Positions 44,700-55,467 of a stretch of 64,000 nucleotides of DNA are shown one piece after another; position 1 is the stretch's first letter; the number at the start of each line of letters is the position of its first letter. Source of the stretch: Aulostomus chinensis (lineage: Eukaryota; Chordata; Actinopteri; Syngnathiformes; Aulostomidae); assembly GCA_037954235.1 (NCBI GenBank), contig JBBMOA010000005.1, positions 1,691,501-1,755,500 on the forward strand, read 5' to 3'. The notes beneath the pieces were generated by a model. The model was not told the origin of the DNA. It saw only the letters and a list, made by a program, of their open reading frames with translations, and made no database searches. A program made the position numbers and the translations under genes.

Positions 44700-44870
44700 C
44701 TGCAGACTCTGCGAGTGCCGAGTAATGCCGATGCGGAGAAGTGCGGGCTGAGACAATGGCGCCTTTAGAATTCAAAAACCTGGACATAGTAGGCGGGGCC
44801 TTGCTGTATTACTCCAATAGAAATTCTTCTGGAAAATTGCTCTCACTCTATTGGTCACAGGAGATATTTA
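44700..44870 (-). promoter_or_regulatory. Candidate promoter of the 41-43 kb gene
   Basis: On the minus strand this stretch has ACCAATAG (around 44850), an opposed ATTGG (around 44815) and a GC box, GGCCCCGCC (44792-44800). About 30 to 80 bases downstream comes CpG-containing sequence (GGCGCC, CCGCATCGGC). Two CCAAT elements flanking a GC box are typical of a housekeeping vertebrate promoter. It lies about 1.7 kb upstream of the first recognised exon and directly beside a LINE insertion. Confidence 0.4.
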
Positions 44871-44989
44871 TGACTCCAAATGAGTAGATACGACTACTGA
44901 AGAGGAAAATAATAACTCTAAAATAATTACTCTGGGAAAATTACTCCCCAGTTTTTCCTCTGGTCCAGGAGAGACCTGGTCTCTGCTAC

Positions 44990-46650
44990 CAGTTCTAGTC
45001 AACACGTGGCAGCAGCGTTCTGGACCAGCTGGAGAGTCTTTAGGGACTTATTAGTCCAGCCTGGTAGGAGGGAGGAGCAGTAATCCAGCCTGGAAGTGAC
45101 AAAAGCAGGGACTAGTTTTTCTGCATCTTCTTGAGCCAGGATGTGTCTGATCTTAGCGATGTTACGTAGATGGAAGAAGGCGTCCTGGAGATTTGTTGAA
45201 TGTGGGAGTTGAAGGGTCCTGGTCAAAGAGAACTCCTAGGTTCCTTACAGTGGTGCTGGGGGCCAGGGTGGTGCCATCCAGGGTACCTGTCTCATCAGAT
45301 CAGGTGGTCCTCAGGTGTTTGGGCCCAGCACCAGAACTTCAGTTGATCAGAGTTTAATAAAGGAAATGATGGTCCTCCATGTTTCCTGTCCTTCAGACAG
45401 GCCTCCAGTTCAGTCAGCTGGTTTGTTCCATGTGGATCATTGATGAGTTCAGCTGAGTGTCGTCTGCATAGCAGTGAACATTAATGGAGAGTTTCCTGAT
45501 CATGTGACCTAGAGGAAGCAGGTCCAGGGTGAAGAGGACTGGTCCAAGCACAGACCCTTGAGGAACACCAGAACTGACTGTAGTGGTCTCAGAGGAACCA
45601 TCATTAACTGGTACCAACTGAGATTACCCAGTAAATATGACTTGAACCAGTTTAGTGTGGTTCCTTTCATACCAGTGACAGGTTCCAGTCCCTGTAGAAG
45701 GATATGGTGGTCAATGGTATCAAAGCTGCACTGAGATCTAAATCAGACCAGCACAGAGACCAGTCCCTCATCTGGTACCAGCAGGAGGTCACTGGTACCT
45801 TTGACTAGTTCTGTTTCTGTGCTAGGATGAACCTGGAACCTGACTGAATCCTCCAATCAGCTGTTGCTGTGGAGAAGTCCCAGAGCTGTTTAGCAACTGC
45901 TTTCTCCAGAACCTTGGAGAGAAAAGGAAGATGTGATGTTGGTCTGTAGTTGGTAGAACTTCTGGATCCAGGCTTGTTTTTGAGGAGGGTTTCATTCCTG
46001 CTGCTTTAAAGGACTGAGGGACGGAACCAGATACCAGCGCCACATTGATCATATCTAAGAGGGAGGGGCTAACGAGGGGAGAGAGTCTTGGAGCAGCTTA
46101 GTTGGGATGGGGTCCAGGAGACAGGTGGAGGTTTAGAGGAGGACATTATTGAACTGAGCTCATGAAGGCTGATGGGAGAAAAACTATCCAAGTGTGTGTC
46201 TGGTCCTCCAGCTGCCTCTAAGGTTCTGGGTTCTAGGGGCCATGTTGTCAGCTGATGGCAGCAGGAGAAGAAGTTTCTCTCTAATCAGGAGAATTTTGTC
46301 GTTAAAGAAGTCCATGAACTCTTTGCTGCCCAGGGAAACAGGACTACTTGGTTCAGTAGTCTGGCTCCAGTACTGAAGAGGAACCTGGGTTGTTCTTGAG
46401 TTACTCTATTAGTGCTGAGTAGTCGGCTGCTCTGGTTCTACCAGGGGCTTTCTTCTAGGTTCTAAGGCCATCTTGCCAGACTCCATGTGACTCCTCCAGT
46501 TTGGAGCAGCGCCATCTTCTCTCCAGTTTCTGGGTTTCTTGTTGAAGCTGTCAGGTTCCACAACCGTACCAAGGTGCTTGTTTCCTTGGGTTCATAGTTT
46601 TCTACTTTAGGGGGCCAGCAGAGTCCAGAGTTGTTGCTAAGGTGCCTTCT
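44990..46650 (-). mobile_element. L2-type LINE, degraded, second copy
   Basis: Minus-strand frames show FFNDKILLIREK near the left end, PQSFKAAGM, GVPQGSVLGPVLFTLDLLPLG, then HCYADDTQ at 45414-45617, and finally LVPAFVTSRLDYCSSLL and LKTLQLVQNAA. The intact YADD box distinguishes it from the copy at 35.3 kb, but frameshifts separate every segment, including one right after motif A. The 3' end is cut at about 44990, so no tail is present. It belongs to a different subfamily from 34340-36255. Confidence 0.82.
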
Positions 46651-47159
46651 GCTCTATGGATGAAATGATCAGTTTGGGAGGGACTAAGGTGGACAACAGC
46701 GCCCTCTGTTACAGTGGGACATGACACTGAATTTAGCACCAATGTGTCACCAGTGGGTCAATAAGAGGTCCCAAAGTAGGAGGAAAAAGGAACTGAGATT
46801 TGGCAAGGCTCAGAAGACTGGATTCACTCAAGGAGTGCAGAAGGACAAGGCTGAACACAAAGAAGTTCAAGTGGCACCGTACTTTATAATTGTGAATCCA
46901 TAAATATGAGACAGTGACAAGATTACCAGGATGGAAAAACATGGCCATGAGGAAATATTTACAATACGGACGCTCTTCAGACCAATACAGCGTAAGAAGC
47001 ATTCCACAGTGCACTGATTGTCCTGGTGTCTGACCTGGAGGTCAGAGGTCAACACACACACAGTCCAGCAGTTCTCCTGGTTGATTGTCAAAGGAGGAGA
47101 ATGTCTGAGTGTGGGAAGGAGGTGACTGTGATGGTGATTGTGTGGATGGGAGCTGGGCA

Positions 47160-47205
<46 letters not shown>

Positions 47206-47739
47206 AGGAAAAAGAGGAGAGGACAGCAAAAGCGTTGCCTGCTCACGGGGGCGGAGCCTCCTAGCAGCCCAGCCAGAGCGGTGGAGGTCCAGCACCTTCC
47301 TCCAAAATCTTGTTTGTTCTGGTTTTGTTTCCTTTTGGGAATATATAGAGCTCGCTGAAGGGGAAGGATGTGGGAACTTGGAAGAACTAGAACTAGTTTG
47401 ACCCTGTAGAGGGCGCAAGAGAGCAGCCTATGAGGAAGTGAATGGACTGCGTTGTTCCTGTGCTGTTTCTGCCTCCCCAGTGTGCCGCTAGCCTCTCGTG
47501 GCAATAAAGGTTTGAATGGATATTCCCTCCTGCAGTTTCGACAGCTTTACAATCAACATCTCTGATTGGTGTCCCACATCCACACACTCCACATGTTGAG
47601 TGGGTGTTCTGGGCCTGTTCTGAAGACAGCACAGACCACTGAGTCAAACTAGGATGTGGAGTGACTTCAGGATCATTTCAAAATAAAAGCTTTCCATTCT
47701 TGAGTGTCCAAATAAAGGCATGAAAGCACAGACCACGGC
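46651..47739. other. No gene recognised; TG run at 47161-47205
   Basis: A GC-rich part at 47230-47300 and an AATAAA at about 47503 on the plus strand are visible, but there is no coherent coding sequence. The TG run explains the long His/Thr or Cys/Val frames that cross it. Confidence 0.5.
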
Positions 47740-48276
47740 TATTAGAACTCCTCCATGAAATTCAAGCGTCAGCTTCAGCTCAGGGCCAAACACACCTCCT
47801 GTCTTCATGAGCCCAGCATGGTTCTCCCTTCTGAAGCTGGGTGACTCTGCCGTGGTGTCACACACCATCTCCCCTTGGAGAAATCTGCCATTTGCCATCA
47901 CCCCTGTACACAAGAGGAGATGAAACTTGGAGTCAAACGTTAGGAGCCATGAAACATTGCAGGCTGCTCTGGGTGCTGGTAAAATGTAGCCACAATTGTT
48001 CAGATGCTCTCGATGTGGAGACATTTTCTCTCCTTCCAAAGAAAATCCCATGGCCTACCTTTTCCTTTGTCTCCGTCAAAGTCTTTGATGGAGAGGCCCC
48101 TCCACCTGGGCTTCATCACACTCTTGATGAGCTCCTTCTTGGTGGACATGTCCTCTTTATGGGGTGGCGTCCACAGCTTCAGCAGCGTTTCCTATTTGGG
48201 TTTGTTTGTTCCCATCTCAGGCTCTCCACACATCTGTCCAGCTGCTGCTGAGTTGGTTGGCCACGTCTGAATTTGG
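47740..48276 (-). pseudogene. kmt5a-like SET-domain gene fragment
   Basis: KMT5A-type enzymes monomethylate lysine 20 of histone H4. Two exon-like pieces are bounded by good splice sites: 48276-48059 after TGTTTCTCTTCCAG, and 47903 down to about 47740 after CTCTTGTGTACAG. Joined, they read LDRCVESLRW, MSTKKELIKSVM, RWRGLSIKDFDGDKGKGVM, ANGRFLQGEMVCD and then, after one missing T, YHGRVTQLQ. The segment resembles the start of the SET domain in the expanded kmt5a-like genes of fish. A second frameshift with a stop lies near 48135. The active-site part of the SET domain is absent. The family assignment is likely but not certain. Confidence 0.6.
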
Positions 48277-48324
48277 CTGGAAGAGAAACAGAACTTCCGT
48301 CAGAAACCTTGTTGAGTTGAGGCA

Positions 48325-51300
48325 GTTTGATTGGTGGAGCCTGTTTTCACCAGAGAGTTTGATTGGCGGAGCCTGTTTTCACCAGAGAGTTTGATTGGCG
48401 GAGCCTGTTTTCACCAGCGGTTTGATTGGTGGAGCCTGTTTTCACCAGCGGTTTGATTGGTGGAGCCTGTTTTCACCAGCAGTTTGATTGGTGGAGCCTG
48501 TTTTCACCAGCAGTTTGATTGGCGGAGCCTTTTTTCACCAGAGAGTTTGATTGGCGGAGCCTGTTTTCACCAGCAGTTTGATTGGTGGAGCCTGTTTTCA
48601 CCAGCAGTTTGATTGGCGGAGCCTGTTTTCACCAGAGAGTTTGATTGGCGGAGCCTGTTTTCACCAGAGAGTTTGATTGGCGGAGCCTGTTTTCACCAGC
48701 AGTTTGATTGGTGGAGCCTGTTTTCACCAGCAGTTTGATTGGCGGAGCCTGTTTTCACCAGAGAGTTTGATTGGCGGAGCCTGTTTTCACCAGAGAGTTT
48801 GATTGGTGGAGCCTGTTTTCACCAGAGAATTTGATTGGCGGAACCTGTTTTACCAGCAGTTTGATTGGCGGAGCCTGTTTTCACCAGCAGTTTGATTGGT
48901 GGAGCCTGTTTTCACCAGAGAGTTTGATTGGCGGAGCCTGTTTTCACCAGCAGTTTGATTGGCGGAGCCTGTTTTCACCAGAGAGTTTGATTGGCGAAGC
49001 CTGTTTTCACCAGCGGTTTGATTGGTGGAGCCTGTTTTCACCAGAGAGTTTGATTGGCGGAGCCTGTTTTCACCAGACAGTTTGACTGGTCGAGCCTGTT
49101 TTCACCAGCTGTTTGATTGGTGGAGCCTGTTTTCACCAGAGAGTTTGATTGGTGGAGCCAGTTTTCACCAGCAGTTTGATTGGCGGAGCCTGTTTTCACC
49201 AGCAGTTTGATTGGCGGAGCCTGTTTTCACCAGCAGTTTGATTGGCGGAGCCTGTTTTCACCAGAGAGCTTGATTGGTGGAGCCTGTTTTCACCAGCAGT
49301 TTGATTGGCGGAGCCTGTTTTCACCAGAGAGTGTGATTGGCGGAGCCTGTTTTCACCAGCAGTTTGATTGGTGGAGCCTGTTTTCACCAGAGAGTTTGAT
49401 TGGCGGAGCCTGTTTTCACCAGCAGTTTGATTGGCGGAGCCTGTTTTCACCAGAGAGTTTGATTGGCGAAGCCTGTTTTCACCAGCGGTTTGATTGGTGG
49501 AGCCTGTTTTCACCAGAGAGTTTGATTGGCGGAGCCTGTTTTCACCAGACAGTTTGACTGGTCGAGCCTGTTTTCACCAGCTGTTTGATTGGTGGAGCCT
49601 GTTTTCACCAGAGAGTTTGATTGGTGGAGCCAGTTTTCACCAGCAGTTTGATTGGCGGAGCCTGTTTTCACCAGCAGTTTGATTGGCGGAGCCTGTTTTC
49701 ACCAGCAGTTTGATTGGCGGAGCCTGTTTTCACCAGAGAGTTTGATTGGCGGAGCCTGTTTTCACCAGAGAGTTTGATTGGTGGAGCCTGTTTTCACCAG
49801 AGAATTTGATTGGCGGAACCTGTTTTACCAGCAGTTTGATTGGCGGAGCCTGTTTTCACCAGCAGTTTGATTGGTGGAGCCTGTTTTCACCAGAGAGTTT
49901 GATTGGCGGAGCCTGTTTTCACCAGCAGTTTGATTGGCGGAGCCTGTTTTCACCAGAGAGTTTGATTGGCGAAGCCTGTTTTCACCAGCGGTTTGATTGG
50001 TGGAGCCTGTTTTCACCAGAGAGTTTGATTGGCGGAGCCTGTTTTCACCAGACAGTTTGACTGGTCGAGCCTGTTTTCACCAGCTGTTTGATTGGTGGAG
50101 CCTGTTTTCACCAGAGAGTTTGATTGGTGGAGCCAGTTTTCACCAGCAGTTTGATTGGCGGAGCCTGTTTTCACCAGCAGTTTGATTGGCGGAGCCTGTT
50201 TTCACCAGCAGTTTGATTGGCGGAGCCTGTTTTCACCAGCAGTTTGATTGGCGGAGCCTGTTTTCACCAGCAGTTTGATTGGCGGAGCCTGTTTTCACCA
50301 GAGAGCTTGATTGGTGGAGCCTGTTTTCACCAGCAGTTTGATTGGCGGAGCCTGTTTTCACCAGAGAGTGTGATTGGCGGAGCCTGTTTTCACCAGCAGT
50401 TTGATTGGTGGAGCCTGTTTTCACCAGAGAGTTTGATTGGCGGAGCCTTTTTTCACCAGCAGTTTGATTGGCGGAGCCTGTTTTCACCAGAGAGTTTGAT
50501 TGGCGAAGCCTGTTTTCACCAGCGGTTTGATTGGTGGAGCCTGTTTTCACCAGAGAGTTTGATTGGCGGAGCCTGTTTTCACCAGACAGTTTGATTGGCG
50601 GAGCCTGTTTTCACCAGACAGTTTGACTGGTCGAGCCTGTTTTCACCAGCTGTTTGATTGGTGGAGCCTGTTTTCACCAGAGAGTTTGATTGGTGGAGCC
50701 AGTTTTCACCAGCAGTTTGATTGGCGGAGCCTGTTTTCACCAGCAGTTTGATTGGCGGAGCCTGTTTTCACCAGCAGTTTGATTGGCGGAGCCTGTTTTC
50801 ACCAGAGAGCTTGATTGGTGGAGCCTGTTTTCACCAGCAGTTTGATTGGCGGAGCCTGTTTTCACCAGAGAGTGTGATTGGCGGAGCCTGTTTCCACCAG
50901 CAGTTTGATTGGTGGAGCCTGTTTTCACCAGAGAGTTTGATTGGCGGAACCTGTTTTACCAGCAGTTTGATTGGCGGAGCCTGTTTTCACCAGAGAGTTT
51001 GATTGGCGGAGCCTGTTTTCACCAGCAGTTTGATTGGTGGAGCCTGTTTTCACCAGCAGTTTGATTGGTGGAGCCTGTTTTCACCAGCAGTTTGATTGGC
51101 GGAGCCTGTTTTCACCAGAGAGTTTGATTGGCGGAGCCTGTTTTCACCAGAGAGTTTGATTGGCGGAGCCTGTTTTCACCAGAGAGTTTGATTGGTGGAG
51201 CCTGTTTTCACCAGAGAGTTTGATTGGTGGAGCCTGTTTTCACCAGCTGTTTGATTGGCGGAGCCTGTTTTCAACAGAGAGTTTGATTGGTGGAGCCTGT

Positions 51301-51405
51301 TTTCACCAGCTGTTTGATTGGCGGAGCCTGTTTTCAACAGAGAGTTTGATTGGTGGAGCCTGTTTTTACCAGCAGTTTGATTGGCGGAGCCTGTTTTACC
51401 AGCAG
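48325..51405. repeat. 31/32-bp satellite with CCAAT boxes
   Basis: Units alternate between a 31-bp form starting AGCAGTTTGATTGGCGGAG and a 32-bp form with AGAGAGTTTGATTGG, both continuing CCTGTTTTCACC. The length gives close to 100 units. Blocks repeat at higher order: 48771-49085 equals 49746-50060, 49180-49557 equals 50217-50594, and a shorter block recurs at 49022, 49494, 49997 and 50563. Frames through it (such as SLIGGACFHQ) are repeat by-products. Confidence 0.97.
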
Positions 51406-51507
51406 TTTTTCTTCAGGGCCTTACATGGCATCATAACAACATCCTCTGGTCTTAGAGCCTCACATGGACTGAGGAGAAACTCCTGAGAAAACCTTTGACA
51501 GGTAAAA

Positions 51508-51600
51508 AGGAGAGGAGAGGAGAGGAGAGGAGAGGAGAGGAGAGGGGAGGAGAGGAAAGGAGAGGAGAGGAGAGGAGAGAGAGGAGAGGACAGGAGAGGC
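51508..51600. repeat. AGAGG microsatellite
   Basis: This polypurine run is joined to CCTCCATGTGGCTCATGGA and Tc1-like sequence. It is the inverted and shorter counterpart of the tract at 32568-32855. Confidence 0.9.
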
Positions 51601-52010
51601 CTCCATGTGGCTCATGGAACCCTGCATGGAGAGACCTCTGTGAATCTTCTCTGTGTCCACAAAGCCACGGCGGTGGAACCAAAGATCTCCCATGTGGACT
51701 CATCAGACCAAAGCCCAGATGTCCTCTGGTCTGATGTCCCCTCCTTGAATGTCTTGGTCCAAACCAATGTCCTGCCTGCTGCTCTTCCTTAGCAGTGGTT
51801 TCTTAGCAGCTGTTTGACTCCAAAGGCCTGATTGGCGCCGTCTCCTCTGAGCGTTGATGTAGAGACGTGTCTGCTACTAGAACTCTGGGAGGCTTTTATC
51901 TGGGCTCCAGTCTGAGGAGCTGCTAGCTTGGGATTCCTGAGGCTGGGGACTCAGAGGACCTCAGGAGACTCTTGGTCTTCCTGTGCTGGGGCCTTTGTTG
52001 ATGACTTGAT
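51601..52010 (-). pseudogene. Tc1-like transposase, central fragment
   Basis: Minus-strand translation, with stops, gives VPSLRNPKLAAPQTGAQI, KASQSSSSRHVSTSTL, RTLVWTKTFKEGTSDQ and GLWSDESTWEIFGS. This runs from the second helix-turn-helix to the first aspartates of the DDE domain (WSDES). It covers the part missing from the inverted-repeat arms, and its last segment (GAACCAAAG...GCATGGAGAGACC) overlaps bases 1-76 of the left arm. Stops and frameshifts make it inactive. Confidence 0.82.
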
Positions 52011-52859
52011 GAGCAATCTCCCGTCCATAGGAGCAATGATCCAAATATTGATGAGATTTTGGTGATCAGGCAACACCAACACAGAAAATCCCAGAATATC
52101 AAATTGGAGAGTCGCACACAGGAGTTTTCTGCTAAATAAAGGAGAGCCCTGATGACATTTTGGACTCCAATAAAGAAAGTCCTGAACGAACCACTGGTCA
52201 ATGTTTCTCTTCATTTTGTAATCCCTCCTATACCATGGGGAAGTCATGGTGTCTGGCTTGGAGCGTCTGTCTCCGTGTCACAGGGACAAGCCACAGGACT
52301 TTCCAGAGAGTTCCACAAACCTGAGAGAGCAAACTGCCAGGACCTCCCGTGACAGAGCTGGAAGGAAAACATTGAAATCCTCACTTGAGAAGGTGGGGCA
52401 GGAGAACTGGAGACAATGAGATGCTTTGTTATCAGGCTGTGTCATCTGTAGCTAGCAGCTAGGTAGCTTAGCTTAGCATATCAAACCAGAAGTGACAGGA
52501 CTCACTCTCTGTTACTCCTGTTTAGAAGGATTCCACGGTGGGTTTCTGCAGTGGAACTCCCAATAAGAGATCAAATAGAACCGTTCCACAGTGGAACCCT
52601 GTCGCCCTGCACTGGAAACTGCTTTCAACCAATTCTACAGTCCAAAAGGTCTCAAGAGGTCAACACACTCACCGTCACCTGGGAGCTGAGCCGCTCTCTC
52701 AATCATGGTCGTGTCCTGTTGGGGGTAAAGGACAGTGGAAGATGAGACGTCATCTTACAAAATAAACGCCACCACAAAGTTGTTTCTTTAGGAGGAAAAC
52801 GCACAACACAAACGAGCAGGAACGTTCAGCTGAAGAGGGAACAGAAGTCTGGAGGTGAG
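52011..52859. other. No gene recognised
   Basis: The stretch may hold the last exon of the zdhhc21-like pseudogene, which should encode the cytoplasmic C-terminus, but no frame resembles it. The rest is unremarkable non-coding sequence. Confidence 0.4.
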
Positions 52860-53365
52860 TAGGCAGGACTCAGAGAGGATGCCTGACATCTGGATGCAGG
52901 ACAGGACGCTGATGCCAGCCAACACGAGGACGCTCAGGACTCCTGAGGCTCTCAGCTGACCCACTTCATGAACGTCTCCTGGTTTGGAAAACAGAAAACA
53001 TCAGGAAGACTAACCCTGACGTGCACATTTCACGTCTCAAACGCCGCCGGTAGCTTCTGAACACATCTGGTCAGCAGAACCTGTTGACCTGAGGTCTTTC
53101 CTGCTGCATGTACCTGGTCTGGTGTGGCTACTGGCTGGAAATAGAAGCTGTGGCAGAAGAGCAGCAGCAGCAGCGTGAGGAGACTGAGGACCAGCGCGTA
53201 GAGGCAGAGCTGCAGGAAGAGCCAGTGGTTGTCCTCTCCTACACAGTTGTTGATCCTGGAGGACAATGAACCCTTGAGATGACATCATCCACCTTTGTTG
53301 TGTTGACAGGACCCAACCTGCTGAATCTGAAGCTTTTGATACGTTTGTGTTTGGAACGCTGTTGA

Positions 53366-53396
<31 letters not shown>

Positions 53397-54130
53397 CCTC
53401 ACCAGGGACAGTGCTGGTCCATCCTGAGTACCCAGTGGCCAAAACGCTGCAGTGGTGGGACCTTTTAGGCCTCATTGCCTCACATTTCCTGCACAGCGTC
53501 CAGTGCTGTTGCTCTGTGGCACAAAGAGAGAGAGCGATCAGCGGCGTTGTGGTGGTTCTGGCTCAAGCTGACGTGGTCACACACTCATGTAGCATTCAAG
53601 GAGGACTTTGGTCTGCTGACCAGTCCAGGAGGCTTCATTTTACCACATTTCCAATAACGCAGTGACAGAGACTCCTAACGGTGCCACTTGGTGAGCTGAA
53701 CCACAAGCATATGAACCTTGAAAAGAAAGACTGATGAATGAAACAATGACATGTACGCATGGAACACATGGAGGAGAGGAACTAAGAGGCCATCTTGTCT
53801 GCGTCCTCACCAGAGGGAGGGATGAGGGTCCACAGGTGGACGGCCAGGATCTGAGGCTCGTACCAGGGCTGCCACACAGAGGGCCGATGCAATAAAATAA
53901 GCTGCAGAAGAAGAAACAACGTGTCATTCTGAGGTTTCTGATGTGATGACAAAGTGGAACGCTAGCAGTCAGAGACACTCACCAACAAGGACCGCCCCTG
54001 GAAGGTGTGCTTCCTTCTAGTGAGGAAGGAGCACCAGCTTGGGGATGACCATGGCGTTATACAGCCAGATTCCAACCAGCATGCTGAAGCACAGCCAGCC
54101 GGCAGGGTCCTTGACAAAGTGGGGCTTCAT
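52860..54130 (-). pseudogene. zdhhc21: zdhhc21-like palmitoyltransferase, intron-containing pseudogene
   Basis: DHHC enzymes attach palmitate to cysteines of membrane proteins. Exons with good splice sites lie at 54130-53983 (MKPHFVKDPAGWLCFSML, then GIWLYNAMVIPKL), 53901-53811 (YFIASALCVAALVRASDPGR), 53513-53403 (QQHWTLCRKC, MRPKRSHHC), 53255-53114 (INNCVGEDNHWLFLQLCLYA) and from 52978 (VLSVLVLAGISVLSCIQ). Exon order and four predicted membrane segments match ZDHHC21. Damage includes TAG for the Tyr after LLPH, a one-base deletion in the Cys-rich domain with two zinc-binding Cys codons changed to Phe and Trp, DHHC altered to DQHC, and out-of-phase joins at exons 2/3 and 4/5. It is an unprocessed, dead duplicate. 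Confidence 0.85.
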
Positions 54131-54365
54131 GGTGGTGGACTGATGGCTCTACCTGCTGCTACAACACAGGCTTGGGGTTTCTCCTCTGGAGCACACAAGG
54201 TTGAGATGGGTTTTCTAGCCCAGCCTGGAAGGCTCTCACACACTCGCCAGAATTCAGTTTCTTTGATGTGTCCTGAGATCAAAGACAGAATTCTAGGATC
54301 AAATACACTGGGAAAGCCCCCTGATGACATCATCAGGAATCTGACTTGGATCTGGTCCTCACCTG
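54102..54365 (-). other. zdhhc21-like 5' segment shared with the inverted-repeat arms
   Basis: This segment covers the first codons of exon 1 and about 235 bases upstream, and equals 79-342 and 32226-32489. The upstream end coincides with a CAG|GTGAGG donor, so the segment may be an intron plus the start of exon 1, with a 5' untranslated exon lost here to LINE sequence. Confidence 0.8.
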
Positions 54366-55260
54366 TACGTCAGCAGAGTGAACAGGAGGGGGCTCAACAC
54401 ACAGCCCTGTGGAAGAGGAGACGGTGTTGTGGATCCTGCCGCTCTGGGGTCTGTTGGTCTGTTTTTAACCTTCCTTTACCAAGCAGGAAGGTGGAGCAGA
54501 TCCAGGATCAGTGGGGAAAGAGAGAAGGAGAGGGGGACAGAGAAAAAGACAGAGAATGGAGGAAGACAGAGAGACAGACGGAAAGAGAGGGACAGAGATA
54601 AAGAGGGAGAGAAAGGAGGAGATACTGATGGACAGACAGGGACGTGAGCAGGTGGAGCTACAGGTGGCAGCTGGAGCCTCTTCAGGTCTGCAGCCTCCTC
54701 CAGCAGCACCAGGATCTGGGATGAGGGGAGAAGAAGAGGAGTTAGTAACACGTATGAGGATAGGAGGAGGAGAGAGAAGCCCAGTGCATCATGGGAGATC
54801 CCAGCAGTCTGAGCCTATAGCAGCAGATCTAAGGGCCAGCCGAAGCAGTCCTGACTATAAGCCTGATCAACAAGGAGGTCTTAAGTCTGCTCTTAAACAC
54901 AGAGAGGGGGTCTGAGTCCTTGACTGAAACTGGGAGACGGTTCCACAGGAGGGGAGCCTTATAGCTGAAGGCTCTGGCTCCATTCTACTGTTAGAACTCT
55001 AGGAACCAGCAGGAATCCTGCATCCTGGGAGTGAAGGGTTCTAGCTGGATCATAGGGGACTAGGAGCTCTGTCAGGGATGAAGGAGCCTGGTTGTTGAAG
55101 ACTTTGATGGTAGAAGAAGAATTTTAAATTCTGTTCTGAATTTGACAGGGAGCCATGCAGAGAAGCAGTCCAGGAAAAACCTGGTCTCTGCTACCAGTTC
55201 TAGTCAGGGGGGCAGCAGTGTTCTGGACCAGCTGGAGAGTCTGTGACAGAAAGTCAGGGA
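54366..55260 (-). mobile_element. LINE-derived remnants with polypurine tandem repeats
   Basis: The part at 54366-54415 resembles antisense reverse-transcriptase sequence (GCTCAACACACAGCCCTGTGG). Next come AGGAAGGTGGAGCAGATCCA and a polypurine stretch of GACAGAGA-type repeats (54520-54640). A segment with GCATCATGGGAGATCCCAG at about 54785 and the words TTGTTGAAGACTTTGATGG follows, as in 3' regions of fish LINEs. The part 54465-54860 is shared with 59105-59690. Confidence 0.55.
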
Positions 55261-55369
55261 ATTCTTCTAAGAACTCAGAATGAGGTGCAGGAGGACAGTA
55301 CACCCCAGCAAGTAAGAGTGGTTTCTCTGCTTTCCAGTCTGGGGGGGAGAAGCTGACAGTCAGGCTCAA
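55124..55369 (-). mobile_element. LINE fragment: endonuclease joined to post-RT region
   Basis: The 81-residue frame reads LLLAGVYCPPAPHSEFLEEF, which resembles the L2-clade endonuclease motif VYRPP followed by a Phe-rich helix. It then passes directly into TLQLVQNTAAPLTRTGSRD, which normally lies after the reverse transcriptase. The whole polymerase appears to be deleted while the frame is kept. The assignment rests on short motifs. Confidence 0.55.
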
Positions 55370-55467
55370 ATGAATGAATCAACTGTCTGAAGGACTCTCA
55401 GATGCACCGGTGGTATGCAGGTGTTCATGAGGATCAAAACACCTCCTCAATCAGGACCATCGTCAGC

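Noticed and set aside
46867..47504. Frames of 138 and 183 residues with a His/Thr run
   Set aside because: They cross the TG microsatellite at 47161-47205 and show no domain on either side.
48771..51486. Repetitive proteins such as repeats of SLIGGACFHQ
   Set aside because: They exist only because the 31/32-bp units average 63 bases per pair. Frames are equally open on the other strand, with no start context or splice sites.
54005..54601. 198-residue plus-strand frame
   Set aside because: Its first half is the antisense of zdhhc21-like exon 1, and its second half is LINE and polypurine repeat.
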